Assembly (NCBI GenBank): GCA_037974665.1
Contig: CM075764.1
Coordinates: 88,158,825 to 88,222,824, forward strand
Source of the DNA: Ehretia macrophylla
Taxonomy: Eukaryota; Streptophyta; Magnoliopsida; Boraginales; Ehretiaceae
DNA length: 64,000 bases
Reading direction: 5' to 3'
In this document: in pieces, positions 32,310-43,858 of the stretch
How the letters are laid out: every line of letters begins with the position of its first letter
How positions within the stretch are numbered: the stretch's first letter is position 1
Translations under genes and position numbers: made by a program
The notes under the pieces: model-generated
Told to the model about the DNA's origin: nothing
What the model saw: the letters and a program-made list of their open reading frames with translations, nothing else
The model's database searches: none

Positions 32310-33458
32310 GATTTAGCTATTTTGGTCTATTATATTTGAGACTTAAAATATTTATTTTTAGCTCATAACACTAATCTCGTTTATCAACTTGGGATTTTGG
32401 ACCTAGGCCGTGACAGAGAGGTATTTAAAGCTAGTCATCAACCATGGTCAGAACTAAGAATTGTGCGAGATAATGTGTTGCACTGTGTAAATACGGTGAT
32501 AGTCACCTCTGTGTTCTATATGAATCACCTTTATAGTCCTATACTATTTAGTTGATCACGAGTGTCTGTATTCCTAATGAGGACATCAAGTCCTCAATAG
32601 AGACTAATTATAATGTGTTAATGAGTAGGAGAAAAGATAAATGAGTAATTTATAATTGAGTATTGTAAATTTAAATAATAACTCAAGTAAACCAATACAT
32701 TTGAAGCCCAAAATATAAATTCATAAATTTATAACTGTAGTCTCACTAGTGGATTTGGAACTGTAAATTTGAGGGATGCGGCATATATACCAAATCAGTA
32801 GGAACTAAAGAAAATTATTGCAACTATGGAAAAAGCAATTACGGAAAGTAATAAAAACAGAAAGCGAGTTTTCCATTTTTAATAGTCCAAAAGGCAAAAC
32901 ATATCATTTGGATGTGATTATGCAATTCAACTTTTGATTCTCAATTTGCAAATGATTATTCGGTGAGATTTTGTCTCCCATGATGTCTCAAAAAAGTTTG
33001 CTGCTTCAAAGGATTGGACCCAAAGTGTCTCCATTGACAAAGAAGGAGACAATTAGTAAAACATAAATAAAACACATTATAAGTCTGAATGAATGCGGTA
33101 TTCGTTTTAAATGTGAAAAATTATAAATTTAATTTTCGTTATATATATGTATTGTACGATTTTTAAATTTTTTTTAAATTAAAAAAAAAAAAAAAAAACA
33201 TTATAAGTCTTTATCAAATATGCGGGTCTTGACGTGTCTAGTATAGAAAGCATATATAGCTTAGGACCACATAAACACGGCCCCCTCTTTTATCTATCTT
33301 TGAGATGGGTCCAGTTTACAAACGGATAAAAAAAAAAAAAAAAAAGCACTAAAATCTCATTAAAAATGAACACGTAGTGATGACAGTGACATATTTTGTC
33401 AGTATTACGCTTTTTTTCTTTTTCTTTTTTTGGGCACACTATCACACTTAAACTATCG
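32310..33458. other. AT-rich intergenic, no supported gene
   Basis: A moderately complex stretch at 32370-32600 might be a decayed LTR fragment, but no partner or motif was found. Poly(A) runs lie near 33180-33199 and 33330-33346. Confidence 0.4.
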
Positions 33459-33459
33459 A

Positions 33460-36400
33460 GTGTTTTTTTTTTTTTTTAGTTATAAGGGGGCTTTAAGCCT
33501 AGTTGATAAATTTTATTAATTTAAGAAATGTCTCATCCTTAATGTATAGTCATTCATTCAGCAAAGTTGAAGGCTCTGTAAGCATATATGTGACACCTTG
33601 GACCTAGCATGTAGCCTATTATACACATTGCGTATAATTATGTGTTATTAAAGTGCTTATATGTGTATATGTATTTACTTTAGTCTTACATTTATTTAGT
33701 AACTTACTTTTTATTTTTTTTTCTTTCCAAAAATGCAACTAATATTTAACGAATCCAAATAAAATAATTAACCTATTATTTTGATATTTTTATTAAATGA
33801 GATGGTTTCTTACATTTAGTAGATTAATTTTCATCATTTTTGAACCAGCTCTAAGCCCGAGATAAAAATTAAAGTATTTTATTTTGCAACTTTCATATTT
33901 TTCGCTCACCCTGCATTTGTTTCTGAACATACGTTCATAAATTTTATTTACATAGTATATCAGATGTGCGAGTTATAAAATATCTTGTGTAGCATATGAA
34001 TAGTGATCTCTAGACTTTTTAATTGGGCCATTAGATATTCTGGATTAGTTTTAGACCAACCCTAGTTACTTAAACTAAGTTAAAATAAGTTTAATAGCAA
34101 GCCCAAAGTAAAGCCCAAGCCCACAATTTAATTAGCTAGCTTAAATAATCCAATTATATAATATAAAAAATATATATATATCAAAGTGGCTTCTTGTAGA
34201 AGCCTTGGCCGACCAATATAAAAAGAAAGGAAATGAAGTAGAATCATCTAGAACTTAGAAGAAGAAGAAGAAAGGCACGGCAGGAAGAAAGAAAAAAAAA
34301 ATGAAAGGGGAAAACAAGAGGAGGAGAATCGAGAGAAAAAGAGAGAGAAGAGAAGAAAACTTTTCAGGCTGCAAATTAAAGTTTAATATTCAAGTAAGGA
34401 ATCTTTCTGTTTATCTTGTTTTTTCTAACTCTTAGTATATTTAATATATGTTTGTGCATATCTATGTAGAAGCAGTGACAACCTCAATTAATCTTGATTC
34501 TAACTTGAGAGTTCTTGAAATATAGATGAATTTGGAATATTAACTGGGTGAAGATTTAGTTTATGAAGCTTTAATAATCAAAGAATAAAATTATGAATTG
34601 GGTATTTTGAATAAGGTAGTTGGGTGTATGTGTTAATCGTGTGTGTGCATCTGTGAGTAGCCGTGTGTGTGTGAATCATAAACATAGGATTTGGTGTGTG
34701 ATGTGTATAAAGGCATGTCTGGTAGTGTGAAAGAGTAAAATTGTGGGGTTAGTGGACTATAACATAAAGCCATATAATTGGGAGAAAAAAAACAGAGAAT
34801 AAAAAGGTCAAACTTGCATGTTATAGTTATATTTAGATGAATTATATGTTCTAGTCACTGTTGGCAATGTCTACGTAATTAATTATATCCTATGTGCATG
34901 TTAATTTAGCCAATATATGTATACATATAGTATTCGATACATAATACATTACAAACCTTAACTTATTAAGCTTATAAGGAATTACGAGATGTATGATACG
35001 GGTTATACTAGGATTATTACTTAATATACATAGGAGAGACTTTTAATGCTAATAACCAACATCTTTAATTATTGTAATGTGGTTTACCCTACAATCTGGA
35101 AGACATGAAAATTAAAGCTTGACATAAAGAGGAGATAAGTAATAACTTTGTGTATTTTTCTCATATCTTAGTTTGAAGGTATCATCTTGCAGTAACAAGT
35201 TACCGTGAGAATATAAGCTTGAAATTTAGTAGATTATAAAGCTTGCTTGAGGTAAGTTGGATTAGCTAGTTATTTGCATGTTGAGTTTAAATGGATAAGA
35301 GCTATGTGCATGATATGTTAGATAAGCTATATTCTTTTGCAAATACTTAGAATGGAATGGAGTTTTGAGGTATTGATATTTAGATGTTAAAGTGACTGAT
35401 GAAATTAATGGATTGATATTATGAGTTTATTTGCCTAAATGTAAATTGTTATTTATATATGAATTATTGGATTATTAGTGGTTGTTACAAAAAGGGTGTT
35501 ACAATGTTTATTAGCTAAGGTGAAGTATAGGAAATTTAGTTGAGTTGAGTTAGGAGAAATGATTGAGTGGGTTGGCTAAAATATTGTTAACTAGCCATTT
35601 AAAGATAGATTATAGAATTTGTTCAATTACTGACTATAGCTTTAGAGTATAAAGTGGAAAGCAAGGGTTATCTATTAAGTGAATCGTTAACTAAGTGTTA
35701 GATGAATTTAACTTATAATTAGACATGGACTAATGACTAGTGGTTAAATGTTTTCTTTAGGTTACTCATAAGTTAGATTGAAGAAAAGCTGAAAATTAAA
35801 CTAATGCCCTAATCTGGACAGCTTACTGTCTGCGTCTTTTAGAGCCATTTCGACATAGTAAACGTGCTCGAAACTTATAGGGCTAAGGCTGATTCTAATG
35901 TTTTAGCCCTTTGATCACATCATTTCTGAAATATAGCTAAAAAATTGCTGGTTCTGCCCAGCTATGCGTGGTTGCGCGGTAAGAGTTATAACTTTTGGAA
36001 TTTAACTCGCAATTGAGTACCGTTTGAACCTAAAATTAACTACACTTGGAGAGCTACGATTATACGTAAAAATCAGATAGTTTGGAGGTCAATAGCCTAG
36101 GTAACCGAATTGATTAAGTTGAGCTTCTGTTAGAGGAATTGGAAAATGTCTTAGTTGAGCTTGCGGTATTAACTTTGCACTTGGAAACTTGTATTGAATG
36201 TTTGAAGAATTAATTAGAATGTAAGTTAAATGTAAAGATATTAACCAATGCATGTTAGTTGAGTCCACTTGTACAGTTGGCATTTAGTTTATATGTTAAG
36301 TACAATTTTGGTTAGTTATAGTTAACTTAACTTTATATATTAGTAAATGCTTCTATATTGTTACAAAGATATGGTGTTTAATTAAGTTACAATGAAATAA

Positions 36401-38784
36401 AGTATGTAATATAAATTCTTGGATGTGGAAGATAGTTATTAAACCTTCTATAGTCAATTGCTAAAGTGTTATACTTATATAAAAACTAGGGTATTCATAT
36501 TCAAGCTAATCCAAGGAAAGTTGGAGTAACTAAGTCATTTTTACATCTTGAAGCTTGGTAAAGGTGAGGGAGATAGCATTTTCATTGTTTTAAAGATTTT
36601 GTCAAGTTTTGCATTTTTATGATTTGTTGCTTATTGCTTTAGATATGCTTATATATTGTTGTATAATGCTTAATTATGCTATCAAGACTTAGTATGTGCA
36701 ACTAGTTGGCTTGTTTCATGGTTATAGCTTGAATCCTCACAAAGAAGATGATGAATAGCACTTGGAATTAGGGTTTTGAGAAAACTTGCTAATTAGATTG
36801 AATCGAGGCTTCAATTAGGTGCTTTAGACATTAATGAAACTAGACCAAGGCTCACGTGAGGTTGATTTGCTCGAAAATGAGTTAAAATGCAAAATTTGTT
36901 AACTTTAAAAAGGGATTTTTATACGTTAAGCAATCCGGGCACATTTGAGCTTTGGTTTAGGTATTCTTGGGGTGTGGAAGGCCTTTTGGTGCTTTCGTTA
37001 CGTGAAAACGGGGTCCGGTTAGGATAGTTGTTGTTCAAATCCGCTCGGGGCCTTCTCGAGCTTTTGTTTTCAAATCGGGTTTTCAAGGCTTAGATAGGTG
37101 TCTTTTGACCTACCTAGGAATGTGGAACAATTGGCTTGTTGATTTGGAACCTTGAACCTTGCGTAGGAGAAGAAATCGGAAAGTTAACAAAGGGAGAAAA
37201 AGGTGTTTTTGAATGCTTTTGTGTTTATATGAATTTGTAATTACTAGAAAAGGTGTTTTATGTGCATGATTAGGATTATTCAAGCTATTCATAGAGTTTT
37301 GTGGAAGAATATAATAATTGTCTCTTTCGTGACTAAATAGTTATCTCGTGCGTATGTTGGCTTATATAGTGTTTATATATGAGGGCGGCTTACTTTGTCG
37401 AATCTCTTACGTGTTATTTGATACCTTGATTCTTGTGGACTCATCTCGGGGTTGCGCAACCTTTTCGGACATGGTAGTGTCGAGAAACACGGGCGGCGTC
37501 GGGCTTGCCGTGCTCCCTCGACTACCATAGTGCCTATTCCCTTTCTCGCTAAGTATACTCCACTACCCCAGAGGTATGGTTTACCTGCTGGGCATATGGA
37601 CGTACCTCAAGAGAAAGGGTCAGAGGATCGGGATACATAAAGTTCGTGGCTCGTGATTCAAGATTGAAGATTTGAAGTGGAACCGTATCTTTTTTAATGT
37701 GGTTAATTACTTGACTATTTGATTATTTGATCTTGTTGCTCTATGTTATTTATATATTTGACTTCTTGTGATTGCATATCATATTGCACGTCCCGGTATG
37801 CTGCATCACCTCTCTCGTTGGGCAACATTATTGCTCACTCCTTATTTAATGTGTTTCAGAAGAAGCTGAAGTGAATTCCCAGCTAATAACGGTAGATGAA
37901 GAAGAAAAAGTGCACGTAGATCAGATTCCTTGATTCCTGTATGATAAGTTTGATCATGTGTGCAGTTTGTTTGGAGTTGTTGTTAGTTATTGTGTTTTGA
38001 GACCTTGAGGTCTTGTATATATGCTTGGAAGTTGTAATCATGTATGTGAATATAAAGTTAGATGGCATGTAATAATGGATTCTAGTTTACTTCTTTTATT
38101 GCATGCTTGTGTGTTTACCAACTTGATAGAAGAACTTGGTTTAGATGTATTGAACTACTTATAGTTAAGTTAACATTGTTTTGCTTGCTTGTGTACTGTA
38201 AGTAGATTTTGTTGTTCCAAGGCTCGAATGGCCTTGTGATTTTGGGTTGGCTATGGCAGTCTTGAAGGATAGATTGTATATGTTGTTGTTTGTGAATCAA
38301 AGACTATATTTGGTTAATTCCAGGTAACCATTTAGTACACGGTACAAAAGAGATTCTATTTGAGTGACGAGTCCGGACTTGACCTATAGCGTGGGATTGG
38401 GTTCGGGGCGTTACAATATAAGTCTCAATCATATATGACAGCTTAAGGTTTACCAGACAATCTGCACATTGATTTGCTTCTTTGAAAATATGTTGTATTT
38501 TGAAACAAGGATTACGTTTAAGAATTTGTTGACACTTTTCAATATAAGGTTTGAAAGAGTTCTTACATGTAAAACCGTGCGCAAGGAAGGATGCCACATT
38601 ACGTGAGTCAATCTCCACAATCAATTGTTGGATACCTAAGAGTTCAACTCGACGACCATTACGCATAACCCATTTCACACCCTTTTTTAACCTTTCAAAA
38701 CTACCGCAAATATTCTCGACATTAAACGATACACTAAGCCGTATAAGAGTGTAAAACTTCCAATAGGGTCAGAGATACTATCTG
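33460..38784 (-). mobile_element. L1-type LINE RNase H remnant, split by a large LTR-like insertion
   Basis: Minus strand, 38784 down to 38416, encodes the RVT_3-type RNase H of plant L1 ORF2: LLGIQQLIVEIDSRNVASFL and FKEANQCADCLVNL (within 38687-38416). At 38415 a TSD-flanked unit (33589-38415) interrupts it. Beyond that unit the frame continues on the minus strand at 33588 (TEPSTLLNE then a stop). A short 3' UTR follows, ending in the poly(A) tail seen as the T-run at about 33463-33478. The upstream part is cut off at 38784 by the Copia element. Confidence 0.65.
33589..38415. mobile_element. 4.8-kb TG..CA unit with ATATA TSD, probable giant solo LTR
   Basis: It starts TGTGACACCTTGGACC and ends GGTTCGGGGCGTTACA. 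It is flanked by ATATA at 33584-33588 and 38416-38420. It has no gag/pol motifs and no internal LTR pair was recognised. The contents are a purine-rich GAAGAAG block at 34255-34370, long AT-rich sequence, and a GC-richer zone at about 37350-37650. Short ORFs (for example 37348-37530, 37452-37640) show no motif. Ends with TGT..ACA plus a 5-bp TSD suggest a solo LTR of a large LTR retrotransposon; Ty3/gypsy Tat/Ogre-type LTRs reach this size. A non-autonomous element of unknown class is the alternative. A diverged relative lies at about 47100-49313. Confidence 0.6.
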
Positions 38785-38973
38785 TGATAAGATATCTCAG
38801 GCATTGTACAGCATTAAGTGAGAATCTTTTTTTATTGAAAGTTGTAATTATTAGTTGTTTGATTTGATGTAAATTTATTACTAGCACTTATTATGTCTGA
38901 TAAAACTTGTATTATTTAAACTAGTTATTGTAACATATCTTATTCAAGGAAATACAATCTTATCATTCCTTCA
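38785..38973 (+). repeat. 5' LTR of Copia element 3
   Basis: 189 bp, followed immediately by a TGGTATCAGA primer-binding site at 38974. Confidence 0.92.
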
Positions 38974-39169
38974 TGGTATCAGATAATACAAACTAATCGT
39001 CTCGATCCTCCATTACAAATCAAGTCACCGGCTTCGATCTTATCACTTCTCTTATCAATCTTTTCTACTAGCCCACATTTGCTCTTTTTCCATTCTTCAT
39101 CATATTCTTCATACACTGTCTACGTCTTTTTCTCAAATCTTTTCTTCTCATGGACAACCCCAACCCCAC

Positions 39170-39620
39170 ATGCCTTCTTTTTCTACTTTTCCCATTATAA
39201 CAAATTCCACATTCCCTCAAACATCTCATTTGCATTCAAAATACAATGGCAAATGTCAGATCTGTCACCACAAGGGACACTTTGCTTCTCACTGCAGTTT
39301 TCGTTATGTGCCACATCGGCACCATACTATCCCTTATCACTTTGTCGGCTATCATCAGAATCACTCGACTCTTTCTCCTTCCTCTTGGATTCTCGATTCT
39401 GGTGCCACCTCACATATGACACATGATCTAGCTCTTATTCATAACATTCAATCTTATAATGGTTCTGATCAAGTTTTCGTTGGTAATGGTAACTCTTTTC
39501 CCATTCAGAACATTGGTTCTTCCAGACTTTCTAACATAAACTGAAGTTTATCTCTCAATAACATATTATATGTTCCTGACATTACGACACACTTACTATC
39601 TGTTTCTAAGTTTACTTGTG
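39170..39620 (+). pseudogene. Copia gag remnant: CCHC knuckle and protease
   Basis: An open frame (39170-39544) carries an intact knuckle CQICHHKGHFASHC (about 39254-39295) and the protease motif WILDSGATSHMT (39386 onward, D-S-G at 39395-39403). A stop at 39542-39544 interrupts the LNNILYVPDITTHLLSVSKF pre-integrase lead-in. ATGGACAACCCCAACCCC at 39150 may be the original gag start, joined to the knuckle region by deletion of the UBN2-type gag body. Confidence 0.85.
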
Positions 39621-41660
39621 ATAATAATGTCTCCCTTGAATTTTTTTCCTTCTCACTGTGTTCTCAAAGATCTCTGCACTGGCACTCCTCTTCTTCAAAG
39701 TCCTGTTATGTCCAACCTTTATATTCTTCCCAGCCCTACACTATCTGCGCCTGCTTCCCCTCTTGCTTTCACTGTCGCTTGTATCTCTCGTAATGTTTGG
39801 CACAATCGCTTGGGACATCCGTCTCAAGCAATTCTCTCTTCTCTTAAGTCTCAACAATGTTTAGATTTCTCCGATTTTCTCTCAGTGAAGAAAATTTGTA
39901 CAGCTTGCATGTTAGGCAAAAGCCACAAATTACCTTTTAGTGCCTCGTCTTATGTCTCCCACTCTCCTCTTGAACTTGTTCATTGTGATATTTGGGGTCC
40001 GGCTCCAGCCACTTCTTGCTCCGGTTTTCGCTACTTTATCATTTTTGTTGATGATTATAGTCTGTACACTTGGATATATTCCTTGAAAAATAAATCTGAT
40101 TCTCTTTCTTGTTTTATGAAATTTAAATCTCTTGTGGAAAATTTATTCTCTACTCTTATTAAATATTTTTAATGTGATGGTGCCAAAGAATTAACCCAAT
40201 GTCAATTTTCAAATTTTCTTGCTCAAAATGGCATTCAATATCGAATCTCTTGTCCTCACACACCAAAACAAAACGGATTAGCTGAGCGAAAAATTCGCCA
40301 TCTTACCGAAATGGGTACCACTCTTATGTTTCATGCGGCTCTGCCAAAACATTTTTGGTTAGAGGCATTTTTTACTGCTATTTTTCTTATCAATCGACTT
40401 CTTACTCCAGTACTACACAATAAATCTCCTTTCTTTATTCTTTCCAGTAAAACTCCGGACTATAATTTTCTTCGTGTCTTTGGTTGTCATTGTTTTCCCT
40501 TTCTCGGACCATACAAGCATGATAAACTGAGCCCAAAATCTACAGCATGTGTTTTTCTCAGATATAGTGAAACATACAAGGGATATCGATGTTATCATCC
40601 TCCTTCTAACCGTGAGTACATTTCACATCATGTCATTTTTGACGAAACTACTGTCCCATTTCGGGAACCATCTTCTGAACTTGCCAAATCTTTTACGCTT
40701 CACTCAAACACACTTCCTTCCATGTATATTTTTCCTTCTTCCCAAAAGGCCACTACGTCTCACGATTCTCAACAACCACAAAATTTTTCACCTATGCACA
40801 TGACTCCACCCTCATTAAATGCGTCTAATTTATCACCAACCATGCCTATAACATCACTATCCACTACCTCGGGCCCCGTGCCACCTTTTAATTCCTCTTT
40901 CTCTAACGACATTAACACCGATATTCCTTCACCTGTCATGGGCCCCATGCCTTTTAATTCTCCTATTTCCTCCAACTTGAATTCTACAACTTCTTTTTCC
41001 ACATTGCATAGTTCAAATATTCCTCCTACATCAACTAGGCCCCACAGACTAATAAATGCTTCCATTTCTTCATTAAACATATCTACAACAAATATACATT
41101 CACATGTTGTGGGACCTACGCCATTTATTTCTTCTCTTTCCTCCAACAACTACTATACGACTTCTCTCTCCACATTACTTAATTCCAATAATCTTTCTAC
41201 ATCAACTAGGCCCCACGCACCAATGCCTACTTTTTCTTCCACAGCGGGACCTGCGCCTTCCTATTGTTCTATCTCTTCTGATGGCACTGATCCAATTTAT
41301 TCCACATTAACTCTTTCAACCTCTCTTTCATCCACTTGCACTCATAATTCTATCACACATGGATCTCATATCCCCCCAAATCCCCTTACTTCCTATAATC
41401 TCATGCCTTTCACCCATTCTCTCTCTTCCGACAACACTGACCCATGCATCATTCCCGATCCCACTCCTATCATCACCTCAAGTTCATCAGCCATATCCTC
41501 CCACGAAACCCGGGATATCAAGACTACACATTCCAAAGATGGTACTCGTGTTCCCAAATCTTGGCCAGACCATGTCACTTACACTGCTAATACTACCACT
41601 GTTTCCTCCTCTGAAAACTCTCCCAGTGAACCAACTTCTTTCTCTCAAGCACAGAAACTC
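39570..41660 (+). pseudogene. Copia integrase and S/T/P-rich linker
   Basis: An HHCC zinc finger at about 39800-39908 (HNRLGHPSQ.., CTACMLGK) is followed by the catalytic core: VHCDIWGP (first Asp near 39985) and FVDDYSLYTW, then PHTPKQNGLAERK (Glu near 40283). An in-frame TAA at 40170-40172 lies just before the second Asp (CDGAKE). The GKNG-like C-terminus (VFGCHCFPF, CVFLRYSETYKGYRCY) is open in 40311 onward. After it, about 850 bp encode a Ser/Thr/Pro/Asn-rich linker with a diverged 181-bp tandem duplication (TCAACTAGGCCCCAC at 41031 and 41212). Such linkers are usual between IN and RT in copia elements. Confidence 0.9.
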
Positions 41661-43173
41661 CCACAATGGCGTGATGCCATGACTGCTGAGTACAATGCTC
41701 TCCTACACAACGAAACTTGGCATTTAGTTCCCAAACCCCCAACTGCCAATATCATTGGTTGTAAGTGGGTTTTTTGCATCAAAAGAAAACCATATAGAAA
41801 AATTGAGCGTTACAAAGCCCGTTTAGTTGCCAAAGGTTACAATCAAGAGGAAGGTCTTAACTACACTAAAACTTTCAGCCCAGTCATTAAGCCTACAACG
41901 ATTCGGGTTATTCTCTCTGTTGTTGTTTCCAACAAATGGACCATTCGATAATTAGATGTCAATAATGCATTTCTTTATGGCTTTTTAATTGAAGATGTTT
42001 ATATGGCCCAAACCTCCTGGTTTCATTCATCCATCCTTCCCAAATCATGTTTGCAAACTCACAAAAGCACTATATGGGCTCAAACAAGCGCCCCGGGTAT
42101 GGTTTTCTCGTCTCAGTACATATCTCAACCACCTTAGTTTCTCTACTTCCAAATCTGACTCCTCTCTCTTTACTTTCTTTCGTGGCTCTGTGGTACTCTT
42201 CTTACTGGTGTATGTTGATGATATTATTATCACTGGTAGTTGCTCACAAACCATTGCCTCTATTATTTCTCTTCTAAATTGCCAGTTTGCTTTGAAGGAT
42301 CTTGGCAGTTTATCATATTTTTTAGGCATTCATGTACATCACTCCTCAAATGGTCTACTTTTATCTCAACATAAGTATGTCACCGATCTGCTCTTATGCA
42401 CTAAACTTGATAATGCCAAACCTGTCTCGTCTCCTATTGCTCCTAATCAGTAGTTGTCTATGTATTCTGGTGATCCTTTCTCAGACCCGACTCAGTATCG
42501 CAGTGTTTTCGGTGCCCTACACTATCTTACAATTACTCGTCCCGACATTGCTTTAGCCGTCAATAAAGTATCACAATTTATGCAAAAACCAACAGAAATT
42601 CATTGGACTGCTGTGAAACGCATTTTTCGCTATCTTAAAGGCACTGCTTCGTATGGCTTAACTTTCCAAGCCTCTGATAGTTTTGCACTCCATGCTTATT
42701 TTGACTCTGATTGGGCCGGTTGTCTTGATGATCGTCGTAGCACACATGGTTGCTGCATCTTTTTGGGTCCTAATCTTATATCTTGGTCTGCAAAGAAGCA
42801 AACTACTACCACTCATTCAAGCACCGAAGCTGAATATCGGGCCATCATCTATGCCACTACAGAGATTTGTTGGCTCCAGTCTTTACTTTCGGAGCTTCGC
42901 CTCTATTCTTCCACTACTCCCACCCTATGGTGTGACAATATTGATGCTACATATCTGACTGCAAATCTTGTTTATTATGCTCGCACTAAACACATTGAAA
43001 TTGACGTGCATTTTGTTCGAGAAAAGGTTTCATCTGGTCATCTACAAGTCTCATTTATCTCGAGTGTTTATCAAATTGCCGATATCATGACCAAGGGTCT
43101 CTCTATTCGTCGCTTCTCTATTCTTCGGGACAAGCTCACTGTGTGTTCTCTAGTTTCGCTTGAGGGGGCATGA
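41661..43173 (+). pseudogene. Copia reverse transcriptase and RNase H
   Basis: RT begins WRDAMTAEYNALLHNETWHL (about 41667). GCKWVFCIK, KARLVAKGYNQEEGLNY and FSPVIKPTTIR follow. A TAG at 41949-41951 precedes LDVNNAFLYG, and a one-base insertion near 42010 shifts the frame before PPGFIHP. In the next frame (41989-42453) ALYGLKQAPRVWF and the catalytic YVDD (42211-42222) are intact. A TAG at 42451-42453 follows NQ. RNase H (42454-43173) contains FDSDWAGCLDDRRST, SSTEAEYRAI and ADIMTKGL, and stops just before the 3' LTR. Few lesions for a full-length pol, so this copy died relatively recently. Confidence 0.92.
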
Positions 43174-43359
43174 TAAGATATCTCGAGCATTGTACAAGAT
43201 TAAGTGAGAATCTTTCTTTATTAAAAGTTGTAATTATTAGTTGTTTGATTTGATGTAAATTTATTACTAGCACTTATTATGTCTGATAATACTTGTATTA
43301 TTTAAACTAGTGATTGTAACATATCTTACTCAAGGAAATACAATCTTACCATTCCTTCA
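43171..43359 (+). repeat. 3' LTR of Copia element 3
   Basis: 189 bp, same length as the 5' LTR, directly after the polypurine tract. Confidence 0.92.
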
Positions 43360-43858
43360 GTTATGGATAACCAAAAATAACATGAACAAAATAACAAAAT
43401 ATATGTTATGAGATCGATGCATTCTAGAGGTGAATTTAAGATATTTTATCATAATTAAGAACTATAATGATTCCGAAGACCACAATTAGTGAGAACAAAA
43501 ATACTTTTGGAGATCAATATTATTGATGAACTTTAATTACTAAGTATATCATGCATTTCAAAATATTTCAGATCAATGTGTGTTGTAACCCCACTATCAT
43601 ATACATATTGCATTCTATATATACCCTATAGGCCTATACATTTTGCTGCAATATCATTACATTGCAGGTGATTTTAGTTTTCGAAACCAAAAAATTGTTA
43701 CTTATCATTTATTAAAGACTATTAAAATACAGAATTTGTAATAACAAGATCATTTAAAATGACTTTTTTATTACTATTTTAAATGTTATAACATATCAAA
43801 AATATAGTAGTGCACGCTCTGCTACAATCCAATTAATTGCGGTTAAGTTCCTTTTATC
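43360..43858. other. AT-rich spacer, nothing recognised
   Basis: No ORF or repeat family seen between Copia element 3 and the hAT element. Confidence 0.45.

Larger units (their letters stand above)
38785..43359 (+). mobile_element. Ty1/copia-type LTR retrotransposon with near-complete pol
   Basis: LTRs of 189 bp each (38785-38973 and 43171-43359) run from TGATAAGATATCTC to CATTCCTTCA, with about 10 mismatches by eye. The primer site TGGTATCAGATAATAC starts at 38974 (Met-tRNA type). The polypurine tract TTGAGGGGGCA sits directly before 43171. Protease, integrase, RT and RNase H are in copia order. Only about 280 bp separate the 5' LTR from the zinc knuckle, so most of gag is deleted. The 5-mers next to the ends (ATCTG and GTTAT) do not match, so no TSD is seen. 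Three stops and one frameshift disable pol. Confidence 0.92.

Noticed and set aside
33589-35502. Shorter LTR ending GGGTGTTACA at 35502
   Set aside because: The internal GGTGTTACA is not matched by any repeat of this segment near the right end, and no TSD fits; the 38415 end has a matching ATATA.
40769-41149. 126-residue minus-strand ORF
   Set aside because: Antisense of the repetitive Ser/Thr/Pro linker of Copia element 3.
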